Positions 25,001-38,282 of a stretch of 64,000 nucleotides of DNA are shown here, piece after piece. Each line of letters opens with the position of its first letter. Within the stretch, counting starts at the first letter, position 1. A program made the translations under genes and the position numbers. The stretch lies in contig CANNZV010000257.1 of assembly GCA_947561585.1 (NCBI GenBank), forward strand, positions 62,001 through 126,000, in the 5' to 3' direction. The stretch is from Caprella mutica. Its lineage: Eukaryota > Arthropoda > Malacostraca > Amphipoda > Caprellidae. Below the pieces are notes generated by a model, which was not told the DNA's origin, did no database searches, and saw only the letters and a program-made list of their open reading frames with translations.

Positions 25001-28000
25001 TATTGAGATATTTAATTTATACAACGTGATCGAATTTTGTAAATGTCATTGTTAATATTTAAGACTGAAATATGAAATAGTTAAACATGCTTCAAAATAT
25101 ACAATATGAACATTTAATTTTTCTTGATTATAATTTCCATTCAATTTTTCAGTTGAATAATATATATTTTAGTGTTGACTATGATTCCTTATATCAAAAA
25201 AATATATCCTTTAATGATATTATTCTTTAATCTATACAGATTTTGTTCATCATTAAAAAATGAACTTTTCGATATTGATGCTCAAACATTGTTTATTTGG
25301 AATTAATGATAAATTAATTGATCTAAAATTATTGAATATTTATAATTGTTGAATATTTATATGAATAATTTTATTAGGACCTATATTTAGTTCCAGTACA
25401 ATTACTATTTATTATCAGAAGTACCCACTACCCAGTGTACTGTATTTAGATCTAGTGTAAATGTTAAACACTTTTAGCCTGATTTAGTTAACAATAATTA
25501 TTATAAATTAGAATGAGTCGATCTTTCGACAGCATCAATTGGTCGTATTTAACTCTTTTCTTGTTAATACTCGCAAAATAGTAAAAGATATTTTAGAATG
25601 AAATAATTGAAAATCAAGTTATAGATTGCCACTAAAAGCAATTCGTTATATCTCATTGAACATCTGAACCTCATGTTTATATTATACCTGATGTAGCATG
25701 TATTTCTTGTTTCATTCTTCATTATCAAATGTGATGAGTAGTCTCTCTATAGAGAAGAAATAGATAAAAAAAATCCCCATTTGTGCTCTGCAAATATGTA
25801 TGTAATCATTGTATACTCTCCATTTCTCTCCATTTCATCACGTCTTTGCATACTCACTATTATTTTATACTACTCTTATCTAAACTGTATGCTGTAATGG
25901 AGCATTTTACCCTCCGTAGAATACACATCGAATAATATCTTACATTGAATGAATTTACTCTTCCAGTGAGAGTTGTATAAAAATGGTAAGAAGTTTAGGG
26001 TTTGTTGGTAATAAATCTTTATTCTTATCACTGTAAGTAAATGTGATCAGTGTACAATAATATATTAAGGTACTAAAATAATTGCAACATAAGTTATAAA
26101 ATTTACTGAAACTGTCATCGAAATTTAACTGAAAAATACATTTATTATTGTTTTCATATATTTCTTAAAGAAAATGAATTTTATTTGTTGTTTACTTTCG
26201 TAAAAATGATTTAACAAAGATGATGTTTCTTTATTTATTTCTTGTATATCACTCACTATTGTTCTGACATCAATTTCATAAAGTAGTTGTTCTTATTATT
26301 TATAATGGGTCATATTTATATAAAATAGGAAAATTTTGCTTAATGATACTCCATGAATACGTATTCTCATAAAAAACAAGATATAATATTGAAGAGCAGT
26401 TTAATATAAATGATAATCAAAATTTTATATAAATCAATCAAACGCATAAACTTTATGAATTTTTAATTAGAAAAATGAACAAAAATGAAAAATTATTAAT
26501 ACTTCATAATTTAATTTCAAATAGTTTAAAATATTAATATTCAATAAAATATTATCCAAAAATTGTGTCTTTTTGTTGTTAAAAACATGTACTGATCGGC
26601 CAATCAATTATTCATTGCTTGTCCATTTTTAAAGTTTTTTTTTATGGTGAGACTGTTTAATAGTAAGCTTTTATTTATTTACTTCAAAAGTTTGGTGGAA
26701 GACTGTCTTAAGTGCCCTTTGATTAATGTTATGTAATAATACGTTGAAGTGGATGACAGAAGTTTGGGAAAAGGAAGTTTCAAACGAAAAGAATATTCGT
26801 TTTTATGAATAATTGCGAGGAAATTCCTGAAACTCAGAAAAAATCAATCTTTATCAAAACCTTAATATTGTGAATGTCAATTTTCCATATAATAATTTAA
26901 TTTTTATTTGACTTGGAGTTTAAATTTATTGATTGAGTAATTGATTGAGTTCTACTTTACATTATATATTCGAATCTCTCAAATTTGGAAGGGATACGAA
27001 AAAATGCAGTTTGCTATAATCATATAGACTTTGATGTAGAACTATCACACTGTTATAATTTTTCTCAAGTATTCTTTATTCACGAAATTTATTTGACAAA
27101 TCAGTGGCTAAATACTTAAATTCAAGCCTAAATTAACATTTCCTAGATTGTACAGTTTCGTAACACTCCCATATTTGAGTGATTCAAGCATTAAATGTAA
27201 AAGAAGAACTAAATTAATTTCCTAATAATATTATAGCACACTCAGCAGAAAATATCGGAGAGGTCAATGTTTAACAAAGGATTAATTTATTCAGTATAAA
27301 CGTAATCTAACGTTGTGGACAATATATAGGCAATCGTGAGTTCTTATTTTTTTAATTAATATCCAATTAAATCTATCTAAAATTAGATTTTTCACTCACT
27401 TTAATTACGCAAGCCAAAGCTTTAATTCTTGACGAGTAAAATATCTATTTGAAGTTAGACACTACTGATACTAACAAATTAACGTTCGAAATTTTGTATA
27501 ACCTATTCTATTTTCAATTTCCCAAGAACTATTTGAAATTTAATGGAAAATTTAGTTTCATTAAATCGGGAGTAATATTTCCCGATTTTTTTCTATTTCT
27601 TAATATACTCGAGTCAGATGTATATAAACCTGTATTGGATTCCAAAACAGTTCCATTTGATCGATTATATTTTATTTGTGACCAATGTTTGATAGATTTT
27701 TTAAAATGTAAATATTAAGTTAATAATTATTAAATGCTAATTTAACAAATTATTACTTAATTTTGATAGAAGAAATATACGTGAAATGGAAACAACAAAA
27801 ATGAATGAAATACTCAGCAAAAAATCACATTTAAATGTTTTGATTTATTAATAGTAACTGTATTTTTATTTTCTTGATTTAAATGAGAAAATATTTTATC
27901 TACATATAAGCTTACAAATAAATACTAACATCATATACATTTTTCTATCTAGAGGCATTTTGACAATCCAAACGATAGAATTGACCATCACCATACGTTT

Positions 28001-28340
28001 TATTTGTATCATAGAGACTAGCATATTTTTTTATCACTAGAGATACAGTGAACAGCGAAAACAACAAACAATATGAATTCGTAGATAAGCTGACCAAACA
28101 ACAACAATGGAGAAATGACAAAAACTCTAGGGAAATAAAGCATATTGTTTTGTCTTTTAGAGAACCATTCACTTTATTGAAAAATACACAGAATGAACAT
28201 TGAGAGTTGGAAAAAAACGAAAATGAATTAAAAATAGATTGCCATAAGTGAATAGTTTTTTCTCTTTATCTGTGAACAAAATAATTTTATAACTTTATAG
28301 GGATATTATTAATTCAAAACAATTAATTGAAAAAGAATTA
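22056..28340. other. Long AT-rich stretch, nothing firmly recognised
   Basis: About 6.3 kb without a repeat array, terminal inverted repeat or convincing gene. Frames at 27449-27718 (plus, 89 codons) and 27945-28172 (minus, 75 codons, with a hydrophobic Cys/Leu-rich first half) have no recognisable motif and lie within chance length. A short stem (aaatcggga/tcccgattt) sits at about 27563-27588. Confidence 0.5.
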
Positions 28341-29130
28341 TACAGGGTGCCCCACGAAAAAGTTAACCCATTTTAAAATTCGAATATTTCCACAATAATA
28401 GCTGGTACAGTTTCCTTTCAGGTATCATTTTGTTAATTGAACTTTTTCCCATTCACAGATAAATTTTAACATTTTTTTATTATTCTTGTGAATATAATGA
28501 AAATGAGTGGCTTTGTGCAAATAGTCAGAAAACGGACGATCAAATAAGTTCAAACACTGAAAACATATTTATTAAACAACATCCCCGTTAATAACGCATA
28601 TTTATTTCAAGGTATTAAGAGTATTCAAATAACTATTCGGTAAACTCCTAGTTTTGGTTGACCCTTGGATATAGGGTCAATTAAACTAGGAAGCGGGTAT
28701 ATAAATCCTATATAAAAAATAAGTTCAAATTATTTTATATTATGACAGTTGTAAAATAACTATTATGATTTTTACAATTGAAATTTAAATGAAAATAAAA
28801 TATTATTTGAATGTAATATGTATTTATAATATCGATCAACTATTCAAGAGAATGTCTTATGGAAACACATTGGGAAAATGACAACTGAAGATAAATTTAC
28901 CAAATTTTGTGAATAGGAATAGTTTTGTTAACGGATTCTTAATCTCAATAAATATATGTTAAATATGATTTAAATATTAGTATCCTTTTATATTATATAT
29001 CCGTATAAAATATTGAAAACATGGATATATGTGATTCATTACAAAAAGGAAGGCACCAGTCTAAATTTTAACAAGGGTCATTCAGACTGCTAGAGGACAG
29101 TACGATATGAAGACAAAATAAATTTTGTTC
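28341..29130. mobile_element. CAGGGTG element, copy 1 (interrupted, right end lost)
   Basis: TA plus CAGGGTGCCCCACG at 28341 opens a left arm matching the elements at 34601 and 38371, including caaatagtcagaaaacggac (about 28519-28538). After about 28650 the match stops and resumes near 29003-29090 with aaggcaccagtctaaattttaac, so roughly 350 bp of foreign DNA is inserted. That insert begins with an imperfect stem of cctagttttggttgaccct against agggtcaattaaactagg (about 28652-28692). A typical right end was not found. Confidence 0.7.
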
Positions 29131-29378
29131 ATCAAATCCTTTTGAAACATATAGATGTTACTGTTAGGAAAAAAAATTATATTTTCAAAAGGAGTGATAT
29201 TGAATCTCTTCAAATGATAATTTTCCCCAATTATTTTCAATAGCGAATCATTCACTTCTGCCTAATCATTAATCCTATCAATTCATAGAAATTCCTCACC
29301 TTCATCTTCCTGTATGTTTCTCTGTATAGGTGATTTCCTAGATTTATTATTGGATAGGAGAAGCAGAGCCAGGAATAT
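29131..29378. other. Spacer between CAGGGTG element and THAP remnant
   Basis: Unique AT-rich DNA. On the minus strand, just past the THAP frame's stop, another frame reads SDSQINIPGSASPIQ, a plausible continuation after a frameshift. Confidence 0.4.
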
Positions 29379-29708
29379 TTATCTGAGAATCTGAAAAAGT
29401 GTAAGGACTGGATTCATTCTGGTGACCAATCGGGCTTGAGTTCGATTTCGATTCAAATACTTTTCTTGGAAAAGTTTTTCGCAAACGAAGATATGTATCT
29501 CAATTAACCAATATTTAATATCGTTTCTGTTGATAAATTCAATTACACAAAATTCCTTTGGCAACCCAAAAACTGGTCGACTATCACGAACTGGATAATT
29601 AATGAAACATCCCTTGCAAATGCATTTGTTAATCATCTTGAATATCGTACTTGCTTGAATTTGAATTGTTCTTGTCGTTTCCGTTTTGGAACATGAAAAT
29701 AAGATCAT
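29379..29708 (-). pseudogene. Eroded THAP zinc-finger domain
   Basis: The 109-codon minus frame contains KCICKGCFINYP (residues 28-39), RPVFGLPKE (44-52), FINRND (58-63), HIFVCEKLF (72-80) and PVLTLF (100-105). These fall in the order and spacing of a THAP finger: Cys29/Cys34, then 41 residues to Cys76, then an AVPTIF-like end. THAP fingers bind DNA and are the N-terminal domain of P-element-type transposases and of domesticated host factors. The zinc His expected at residue 79 is Leu, and the invariant Trp before the FINRND segment is missing, so the finger should not fold normally. Met25 is the likelier original start. No catalytic domain follows. A decayed transposon exon is likelier than a host gene. 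Confidence 0.72.
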
Positions 29709-29898
29709 TTTTCACACCTTAATCAACTAAACAGAATCTATGATACGCAGGAAAATATAATTAAAGAAGATGAATGCAATAAATCAGACCGTGCATATTA
29801 TGTAAGCCATTTTCAAATTTGAGATATCTAAATTGTGGGAAAAAAATTAGTTACATATAGAAAAAATGTTCCTATTGTTTTCGTAATTCACGATATTC

Positions 29899-30539
29899 GT
29901 TCATATTACGGTAACTGATCCTTCATATTTTGGTAAGTAAGTGTTCATATTAGGGTAAATAAGAGTTCATATTATTGTAACTGATCCTTCATAATTATTA
30001 CGGTAACTAATTATTCCTATTACGGTAACTAATTATTCCTATTACGGTAACTAATTATTCCTATTACGGTAACTAAGTGTTCATATAACGGTAACTGATC
30101 CTTCATATTACGATAACTGAGTGTTCCTAATAAACTAACTAAGAGTTCATATTACTGTAACTGATCTTTCTTAATTATTACGGTAACTAATTGTTCTTAA
30201 TAAGGTAACTAAGTGTTCATATTACAGTAACTGATCATTCATATTACGGTAACTGATCCTTCACATTACAGTAACCAAGTGTTCATATAACGGTAATTGA
30301 ACCTTCATATTACGGTATCTAAATATTAATATTACGGTAACTAGGTGTTTATATTAGGTAACTTATTGTTAATATTACGGTAAATTATCCTTCATATTAC
30401 AGTAATTGATAGTTTTAATACTGTAACTGAGTATTCATATTACTGTAACTTAGTGTTCATATTACAGTAACTGAGTGTTCTTATTACGGTAACTGATCCT
30501 TGATATTGTATTAACGGAGCATTCATTATTATACAGTAA
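29899..30539. repeat. Satellite, divergent 22-bp monomer region
   Basis: About 29 degenerate monomers around ttcatattacggtaactgat. A local run of near-identical units, attacggtaactaattattcct, lies at about 29999-30068. Indels are frequent. This is the older edge of the array that passes into the regular 44-bp region. Confidence 0.9.
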
Positions 30540-31775
30540 CTTAGTGCTCATATAACGACAACTGAGCATTCATATTACAGTAACTTAGTGCTCATATTAC
30601 GACAACTGAGCATTCATATTACAGTAACTTAGTGCTCATATTACGACAACTGAGCATTCATATTACAGTAACTTAGTGCTCATATTACGACAACTGAGCA
30701 TTCATATTACGGTAACTTAGTGCTCATATTACGACAACTGAGCATTCATATTACAGTAACTTAGTGCTCATATTACGACAACTGAGCATTCATATTACGG
30801 TAACTTAGTGCTCATATAACGACAACTGAGCATTCATATTACGGTAACTTAGTGCTCATATAACGACAACTGAGCATTCATATTACGGTAACTTAGTGCT
30901 CATATTACGACAACTGAGCATTCATATTACAGTAACTTAGTGCTCATATTACGACAACTGAGCATTCATATTACGGTAACTTAGTGCTCATATAACGACA
31001 ACTGAGCATTCATATTACGGTAACTTAGTGCTCATATAACGACAACTGAGCATTCATATTACAGTAACTTAGTGCTCATATAACGACAACTGAGCATTCA
31101 TATTACGGTAACTTAGTGCTCATATAACGACAACTGAGCATTCATATTACAGTAACTTAGTGCTCATATTACGACAACTGAGCATTCATATTACAGTAAC
31201 TTAGTGCTCATATTACGACAACTGAGCATTCATATTACGGTAACTTAGTGCTCATATTACGACAACTGAGCATTCATATTACAGAAAATTAGTGCTCATA
31301 TTACGACAACTGAGCATTCATATTACAGTAACTTAGTGCTCATATTACGACAACTGAGCATTCATATTACAGTAACTTAGTGCTCATATTACGACAACTG
31401 AGATTTCATATTACGGTAACTTAGTGCTCATATTACAACAACTGAGCATTCATATTACAGAAACTTAGTGCTCATATTACGACAACTGAGCATTCATATT
31501 ACAGTAACTTAGTGCTCATATAACGACAACTGAGCATTCATATTACAGTAACTTAGTGCTCATATTACGACAACTGAGCATTCATATTACAGTAACTTAG
31601 TGCTCATATTACGACAACTGAGCATTCATATTACAGTAACTTAGTGCTCATATTACGACAACTGAGCATTCATATTACGGTAACTTAGTGCTCATATTAC
31701 GACAACTGAGCATTCATATTACGGTAACTTAGTGTTCAAACTCTTCATGTTATGGTAAATGAGAGTTCATATTAC
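30540..31775. repeat. Satellite, homogeneous 44-bp dimer array (about 27 copies)
   Basis: Each 44-bp unit is two 22-bp halves, gagcattcatattacagtaa(ct) and tagtgctcatattacgacaa(ct). Unit starts fall at 30564 + 44n to 31708 without one indel (26 periods exactly). Variation is concentrated at two sites: acagt/acggt in the first half and tattac/tataac in the second. A few private changes occur (31268, 31400 and 31444 units). After 31735 the last monomers decay into unique DNA. No unique spacers exist, so this is a minisatellite and not a CRISPR array. Confidence 0.97.
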
Positions 31776-32032
31776 AGTTAATGAAAAGAAAATATTATGT
31801 GCATCAGGGCAAAACATTAGGAAACAAGTTTTAAAAATAACAATTTATTTTTATTTATATTTTGGAGTGTCCAAAAGTATGAGACAAATGTTTTTTTTTC
31901 TGAAAAAAGCCAAATTCAATAGAAATACATATGCTCCTATAAATAATAAGGTTATGTAAGTTTATATAGTTGATAAATATTGGTTACCAATGACATCAGT
32001 ACATGCATCTGCGACGAATAACTTTTTAATAA
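31776..32032. other. AT-rich flank of satellite
   Basis: The plus frame at 31759-31959 runs out of the array edge and shows no motif. Confidence 0.5.
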
Positions 32033-32440
32033 TTATTTTAATTTTGGAGCATTCTTTCTGAAGTTCCATCGCCAAATCATCTGTGTTAGAGTATATATTG
32101 CCATTATCTTCACTCCTATAAATTTATAGTTTAAGTCAGGACTCTGCAGTTGCCAATCCATTATTTCTAAATTTTGCTCGCTAAGGTAACTCATTACCGT
32201 CTCTACCTTGAGACATCGTGCACTGTTGTGCATGATAATTGCTCCATCGATACCTGAATTCTGTACAATTGGTAAGACAATATCTTGAACAATTTTTTAT
32301 TACATATGACCGTTTGCATGAGTTTGTACAGTGGCAAGATGCTTTTCATTTTAGCTAGAAAATATTTCAAATACTGTAGTATTCCCCTTTCTTTTACTTT
32401 CACATCTTTAAATATAGTTCTTACTATTAGTTCCAATCAT
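32033..32440 (-). pseudogene. Tc1-like transposase fragment
   Basis: On the minus strand, one frame reads IVLPIVQNSGIDGAIIMHNS and then ARCLK..VMSYLSEQNLEIMDWQLQSPDLN (about 32275-32113). This lines up with the Tc1 segment QDNARPH...(I/L)DWP..SPDLNPIE that contains the second and third catalytic positions. The Asp of QDNARPH is replaced (MHNSARC), and the PIEHVW block after SPDLN is replaced by YKFIGVKI, so the catalytic Glu/Asp is lost. Upstream (32436-32279), related sequence is in another frame with tandem stops. The N-terminal DNA-binding domain and terminal repeats were not found. Confidence 0.68.
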
Positions 32441-34600
32441 ATTGAACTAATTTTTCACTTGTTCAAAAATATTCTTTAGTGCAACCATAATTTGTCTTCC
32501 TATTCTTCCACCTCATCAGCAAGTGGTTATTTCCTGTGTGCTTCAATAAATTAACAGTCAACCTGTCCCTAGAATACTCTCCCATCCAATTAAGAAATAA
32601 CTAGATAGTAAATACATTCAAGACTAAATGAAAGGAATTTTCTTCATGTCTCTTCAGAGGAAAACTAAATAATTTGGTTTCCATCACATTGGTGCTCTAT
32701 AAGGATTATATGTAACGTCTTGTGAAATGACTGTAAATGCCCGAAAAATTCTAACGAAGTTCGTACCGGTTCGAATATTTAGTTGTATATACAAAGAGAA
32801 AGTTGGCAATTTCCAATAAAAAATTTTATGAAGTATCGGCAAGTTGATTATTTATTTTCGTCCTCGTAAGAAGTAATTTGAGTGATACATTTAAAATTTC
32901 CGGTGTATTTAATACAAAAGAAGTAGATTAAGTTCCGAGTTTTTGGACTGTCCAATTTTTGCAATTATGTATATAAGATAATGTATAGGCATCAGATAAA
33001 TAGTGGTAACCATATCGATCCATTCCAGTCTGACTTTTTTTTTGTAAATCGGAGCCCCACCTCATTGGTGAAAAAATTTCATACAGTGGTTAAATAAATG
33101 ATTCCAAACAGATGGTTTGACAGAAGTTCAGATGGCAAATTTTACATCAGAAGTGTCCATAGAGATCACCTGAACATATTGTGATATATTTCTATTGGGG
33201 TTCATCAACTATAGAATTTATCATACACTGTCCAGAGATATCAATGAGTTCATGAGCAGAATCCTTCATACATTTGCAAAAAGTATTCTCGGAAAAAGTG
33301 GCATAACACTATGTGATCTTATTCCAGACCCGTAAATATTTGTGCCTCTAAAATAATGGCAAACCGAAAAAGAAGTTAATGACAATGTGGAACATAACGA
33401 TTTTTCACAATGTATTAATTTTACATAATAACCAAATTATACTCTTCGAAACCTCTGTAATTTCGACTAAAATTTCAATTAATAACATTATTTTACTTTG
33501 ATTTATATAATAAACTACAAATTGCAAATCAGCAGTTTTGTTAGTTTGCTGACAATAAACTTCGCATGTTCTGAATTATCATTTCATTTACTTTGCTTAA
33601 TCATCAGTACCGAGATATTTAATTCAAACTAATAAAACATCAACCTCAACAAATAATTAGTTAATGGAATATATTTGGCGACAAAACTCTGACTGATGGT
33701 GTAGTAAATTTTGATTAATAAAAATATTGTGTACATATAGTTTCAGTGAAATCATTTAGATATTAATAATTCATTTTGTGACAACATTATTATTCTGTGA
33801 ATAATGATAGTCATATCAGTCATTAATTTCAGGAAGAGCTTATAAATTCATAGGTGTTACCATTAAAATTGAAAGTACCATAACTGCAGTGTGTCTTTTT
33901 ATGAAACGATTTACTCAAAATAAAACTAAGATTATCTCTTTGTAAATATTTATATTAGTATTATTCAAATGGTTCTTTAATTTTATTAATCCATGTTTAT
34001 AATTCATATAAACTATTTGAGTTTTGATTTAATCCTTTTTGTTCCTAAGAAATATATTTTGCTATTAGAATCAACAGATAGCCATAAATATAAGTAAAAA
34101 AATCATTAATATTATTTTATATATTTGAATGGTTGGATCGAGAAAGTTGAATATTCTTGAGTGTGAATAATTCAAAAATTCTACGAAAACATGTGTTCAG
34201 TTTCTCATTGCAAATAAAAAAAAAACTGAAATAGTTTTGATAGACAAATGATATAAAATGAAATTGTTTTATTCTATTTATTAAGATAATCAAATGAATA
34301 AACAGAAATATCCTTTCCTAGATATATTTATAAGATTAGATAATAAGAAAGTATTCACTTTTCTAATCATATGTTGATAAAATTTATACTTAATCATATC
34401 ATCATATGATGATAAGAGTTATGCATAACAAATAGATAACTATTATTCTTGAAAAGAAATAATCCGGGAAAATTAGTTTTCCTTATTTTTTACTTTACTT
34501 TGTTTTTGAATTCTTGTAAAAAGTGAATGTTATGATTCTATTATTTGATACACAATGGTGATTATTCTAATTTAAAGATTATATACATTGTATATACACC
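32441..34600. other. AT-rich DNA, nothing recognised
   Basis: A ttaagttccgag block at 32931-32942 is followed by the short palindrome ttggactgtccaa (32945-32957). It relates to blocks at 9007 and 62145. No gene signal. Confidence 0.5.
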
Positions 34601-35787
34601 TACAGGGTGTCCCAGGATAAAGTGTACCCAGCTTCAAATTAGTATATTTCATCAACTACTGAATATTGAGTTTTTTTTAAGTATCATTTTGTTTGTTGAA
34701 TGATTTTCCATTCACAGTTAAATTTTTATAAAGATCCATTCATTGTTGTGAACATTATAACGATTTTATTATTGGGTGGTGAACTTGGGTTTGCGCGAAT
34801 GGTCAGAAAACGGACTTTGAAGTAAATCCATCATACATATCTTTATCTGACAACTATCCCTCAAATTTAATAGATTTATTTACAGGCTTTAATGGCATTC
34901 AAATAACTTCTCCATTTATAAAATATTGATCATAAGGAGATATGTGTTTAAGTACAAAAAGAAAGGCACCAGTCTAAATCTTAACAAGAGTCATTCAGGC
35001 CACCCCTACAAAATTAGAGTTAGAGTGATGATTATAATTTCCTCAGTGATAAAGTCAGTCAAAATATAAATTTGGTTGGATATTCTGAGAAGCATTTTGC
35101 CGAATGCTATGATTAATTTCTTCTCCGTTCATATAAAATACAGCTTCTTCTCTCATGACGAACATGTTTTGTAAGAATTAACCAGTTGATAAATTTATAC
35201 GGCATGAAAAATCTGTGTCCAGAAGTTTATGTCTAACTTTAAGTTTTTGGGGTGGAATTAAAGGTTATGTTCAGTAATTCGATTGATTGAAGATTTTGAG
35301 ATATTTAATTTATTTCTACTAACAAAGATATTTATATTTTCCAAAAGGAGATGCTGAGCGAAATTGATTTTATTTTCATATCGTACTGTCCCTTGTGACC
35401 TGATAGACCCTTGTTAAAATTTATATTGGTTTCCTTTCCTTGTGTACTTAATCACATTTCTCCGAGTCGGTAATATTTTATAAAAGGAATAGTTATTTGA
35501 ATGCTTTTAAAGCATGGAAATAAATCTGTTTAATTGTGAGATGGTTGTCTACTTAAGATAGTTTTTATGTTAGAACATACCGCATTGTTCGTTTTCTTAC
35601 CATTCGCGCAGAGCCACTTTCACTACTCATTAATAAAATCATTATAACATTCACAAAAATGAACAGAACTGAGAATGGAGAAGGGTACAACAAAAAAAAT
35701 GATACATGAAAGAAAACTGTATCTTCAGTAGTTGTTTAAATATACTAATTTAAATTTGGGTACACTTTTCTTCTGGGACACCCTGTA
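34601..35787. mobile_element. CAGGGTG fold-back element, copy 2 (complete)
   Basis: TA (34601-34602) plus CAGGGTGTCCCAGGATAAAG at the left mirrors CTTTTCTTCTGGGACACCCTG plus TA (35786-35787) at the right. The inversion continues inward for about 390 bp on each side: the left ggtcagaaaacggac (34800-34814) and caccagtctaaatcttaac (34966-34984) recur reversed around 35590 and 35410. The arms surround a unique centre of about 400 bp. A TA target and CAGGG ends fit the Tc1/mariner superfamily. There is no transposase, so it is non-autonomous. Confidence 0.87.
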
Positions 35788-37231
35788 TAGTTTCGATAAG
35801 GTATTATAATGCTTTTTTATTTCGCTTAATATTATATTATGTCGCATTAAATTGGTTTGTTACATTTTATTATGAAATAATCAAACCTTTTTATATTCAA
35901 ATATTATAATAACATGTTGATTTTATAATTCGACCTTTTAGTTTCATTTCCTATCAAATTAATGAAGACTATTCTATTTTTAATGAGCTTTCGAATAAGG
36001 CAGTATTTTTTTATCAGTATTAATATTGACTAATATGAAACAAAATAAATAGAACCAAGAATTATTTCCGTTTCTAAATATAATAGAGTTACCTGAATAG
36101 TTAACAAATTATTAAAGGACAAATCATGAATTAATAATTTTATGGCAATTGGCAAAATGAGCATGCAAGTAGCTAAAATAGAAGTATTACTTTTTTCAAA
36201 ATGACAAATAATGTAAGCGTACACATGTGTTGTAATAAAATGAAGCGTAGGTATTAATGTTTTTTTAATCGGACGCTTATTTGATTCATTTAGTTAATTA
36301 TTATTTTTAACAAAATGACGATGTTATAAATAACAACGGTTTCATAATTTCCAGTACTTATTATATCAGATTCAAACATATTTTTTTAATTTCAATAAAA
36401 TATTATTCATTTATAGCTGTGACTATGGTAAGATATTTCGATAGAAGAATCAATATTTTAATATAAGGAAGTATTTCAAAGTAATAAATCACATTCGAAA
36501 CTGCAACTTGCACTCAACCAATCCGAACACTGTAGCATCAATATTTTGTCTAACTATGATACATACTCTTGTCAAGTTGTATAACACTCAACATTTATTT
36601 ATGATCATATCTTTAGAAAAAGTTTTCTTCATCCATCATTCCAGAATTATTTATCTCTTTCTCTGAACTTCCAAACCATCAATACTCTGAGTTAGAGACT
36701 CAAATAGAAAAGTTTTACGTTTTGAGGACTCATCAATCATCATATTTTCACGTGACATCCTCATTAGTATTAAATTACACGCAAGAAAAATACTCCAATG
36801 TCTAGTAACTGAGTAATAAATGATGTATAAGTACGTAGCTGAATGATAAAGCACTATAAACCTTTTCCATTTGTTTCAGATTTGTGTCACGATAGTAATG
36901 CTAAAACTGTTCATTCAGTTAAATATATAAATAATGGAGTTTTGGAAATAACAGTGCATCACACCTTAGAAACTAGAACATATTTTCAACCTTAATCACC
37001 TCAGTTTAACGTCAATACCAAATTCAATGAACTCAAACAGAATAGAAGACTGTTGTTGCTGTCCTATTTCAGTTGATTTAATTTGAAGGTCTTTGCCCTG
37101 ACAGAATTCAATCTGCAAGCAACTATTTGTCTTTGACTCCAGGATGCCCTAATTTGAATTCCACAGACGCTTTTTCCATATCGAATATCTTTCGTTTTAA
37201 AACCTATATATAATGTAGATAACTATATAGC
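35788..37231. other. AT-rich DNA, nothing recognised
   Basis: Minus frames at 36030-36224 and 36651-36854 have no recognisable motif. Confidence 0.5.
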
Positions 37232-37239
37232 ATCAACGG

Positions 37240-38282
37240 GTTGACAGACGTTTCATCGTTAGACTTTTCGTCAACAAGACGTTTCGTCGACAAGACGTTT
37301 CGTCAACAAATTTTCGTAAAAAAGATATTAACACATTCTAATGTTACAAAACATGTACTTTACAGAATAATGTATCAAATGATCAAATTAAAAAATAGAA
37401 TAATGATATGGAGGAACACTATTAAATAAATTTCAATCGTTTTTCTACTTTTATACTAAACCAGAACTACTCAATAATACACAATTATTCTGAAATAGTT
37501 TGAAAAACATTATATGCAAGATATAAAATGAAAAAAATATATCGTAGCAAATAATGAAATATTTGAAATCTAAATGACTGTATCCACACACAAAGAGCAT
37601 TTTAAAATTTTATTCTTTGTCTATAAGTAGCCCCGTGTCACAACTGCCTATTAGTATCTTGAGGTGTTTGCTCAGGTAAAGGTGTCTTTTCAAGTACTTT
37701 AAGAATATTAATAGTAATATATTAGTTCTACAATATTTTGCGATAAGCTAATATTTTTTTGGAGCCTGTATATAGAAGATGTTTAATTTCTTTTTCTACA
37801 TGATCAAATTCGAATATTGGATATCGTTCGAAAACTCTGAACTTTTTCTATTTTAAAGCCAACTACTGGTTTCATAGAATCACTTTTTGGTATAGCAAAA
37901 ACCTAAACTATCGATAAACATTCAACCGCAAATTTCTTATCAAATCTTTGCTTTCAATCTAGGAAATTTTTTTTCTTATTGACCTAGGATTTGTTATTAT
38001 TGAGCAGTTTTGGTTACGTTACGATTGAAAAACGATTGAAATTTATTTAATAGTTTTCCTCCATACCAGTATTCCATTCTTGTAATTTGATCGTTTGATT
38101 CATTATTCTTTTAAAGTACATGTTTTGTAATATTAGAGTGTGTAATATCTAATATATGAAAATTTGTCGCCGGTACGTCTTGTCGACGAAATGTCCTTTC
38201 GACGAAACGTCTTGTCGAAGAAATGCCCTTTCGACGAAACCTCTGTTGACGAATCGTCTTTCGACGAAACGTCTGCACACCT
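37240..38282. mobile_element. Fold-back element E2 with perfect 8-bp target duplication
   Basis: ATCAACGG at 37232-37239 is repeated exactly at 38283-38290. Inside, the left end (gttgacagacgtttcatcg) leads into 16-bp units gacgtttcgtcgacaa, and the right end has about seven reversed units ending gtctgcacacct. Beyond the arrays, about 180 bp of further inverted similarity (aatgttacaaaacatgtac on the left, gtacatgttttgtaatatt on the right) completes the arms. An 8-bp duplication is typical of hAT elements. No transposase is present. The 62-codon frame at the left array is not a gene. Confidence 0.88.

Noticed and set aside
27449..27718. 89-codon plus-strand frame as a gene
   Set aside because: It does not begin with ATG, has no motif, and several frames of this length are expected by chance in 64 kb of such AT-rich DNA.
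30540..31775. Regular repeats reminiscent of a CRISPR array
   Set aside because: The 44-bp units are contiguous and repeat throughout, with no unique spacers, and the context is animal nuclear DNA.
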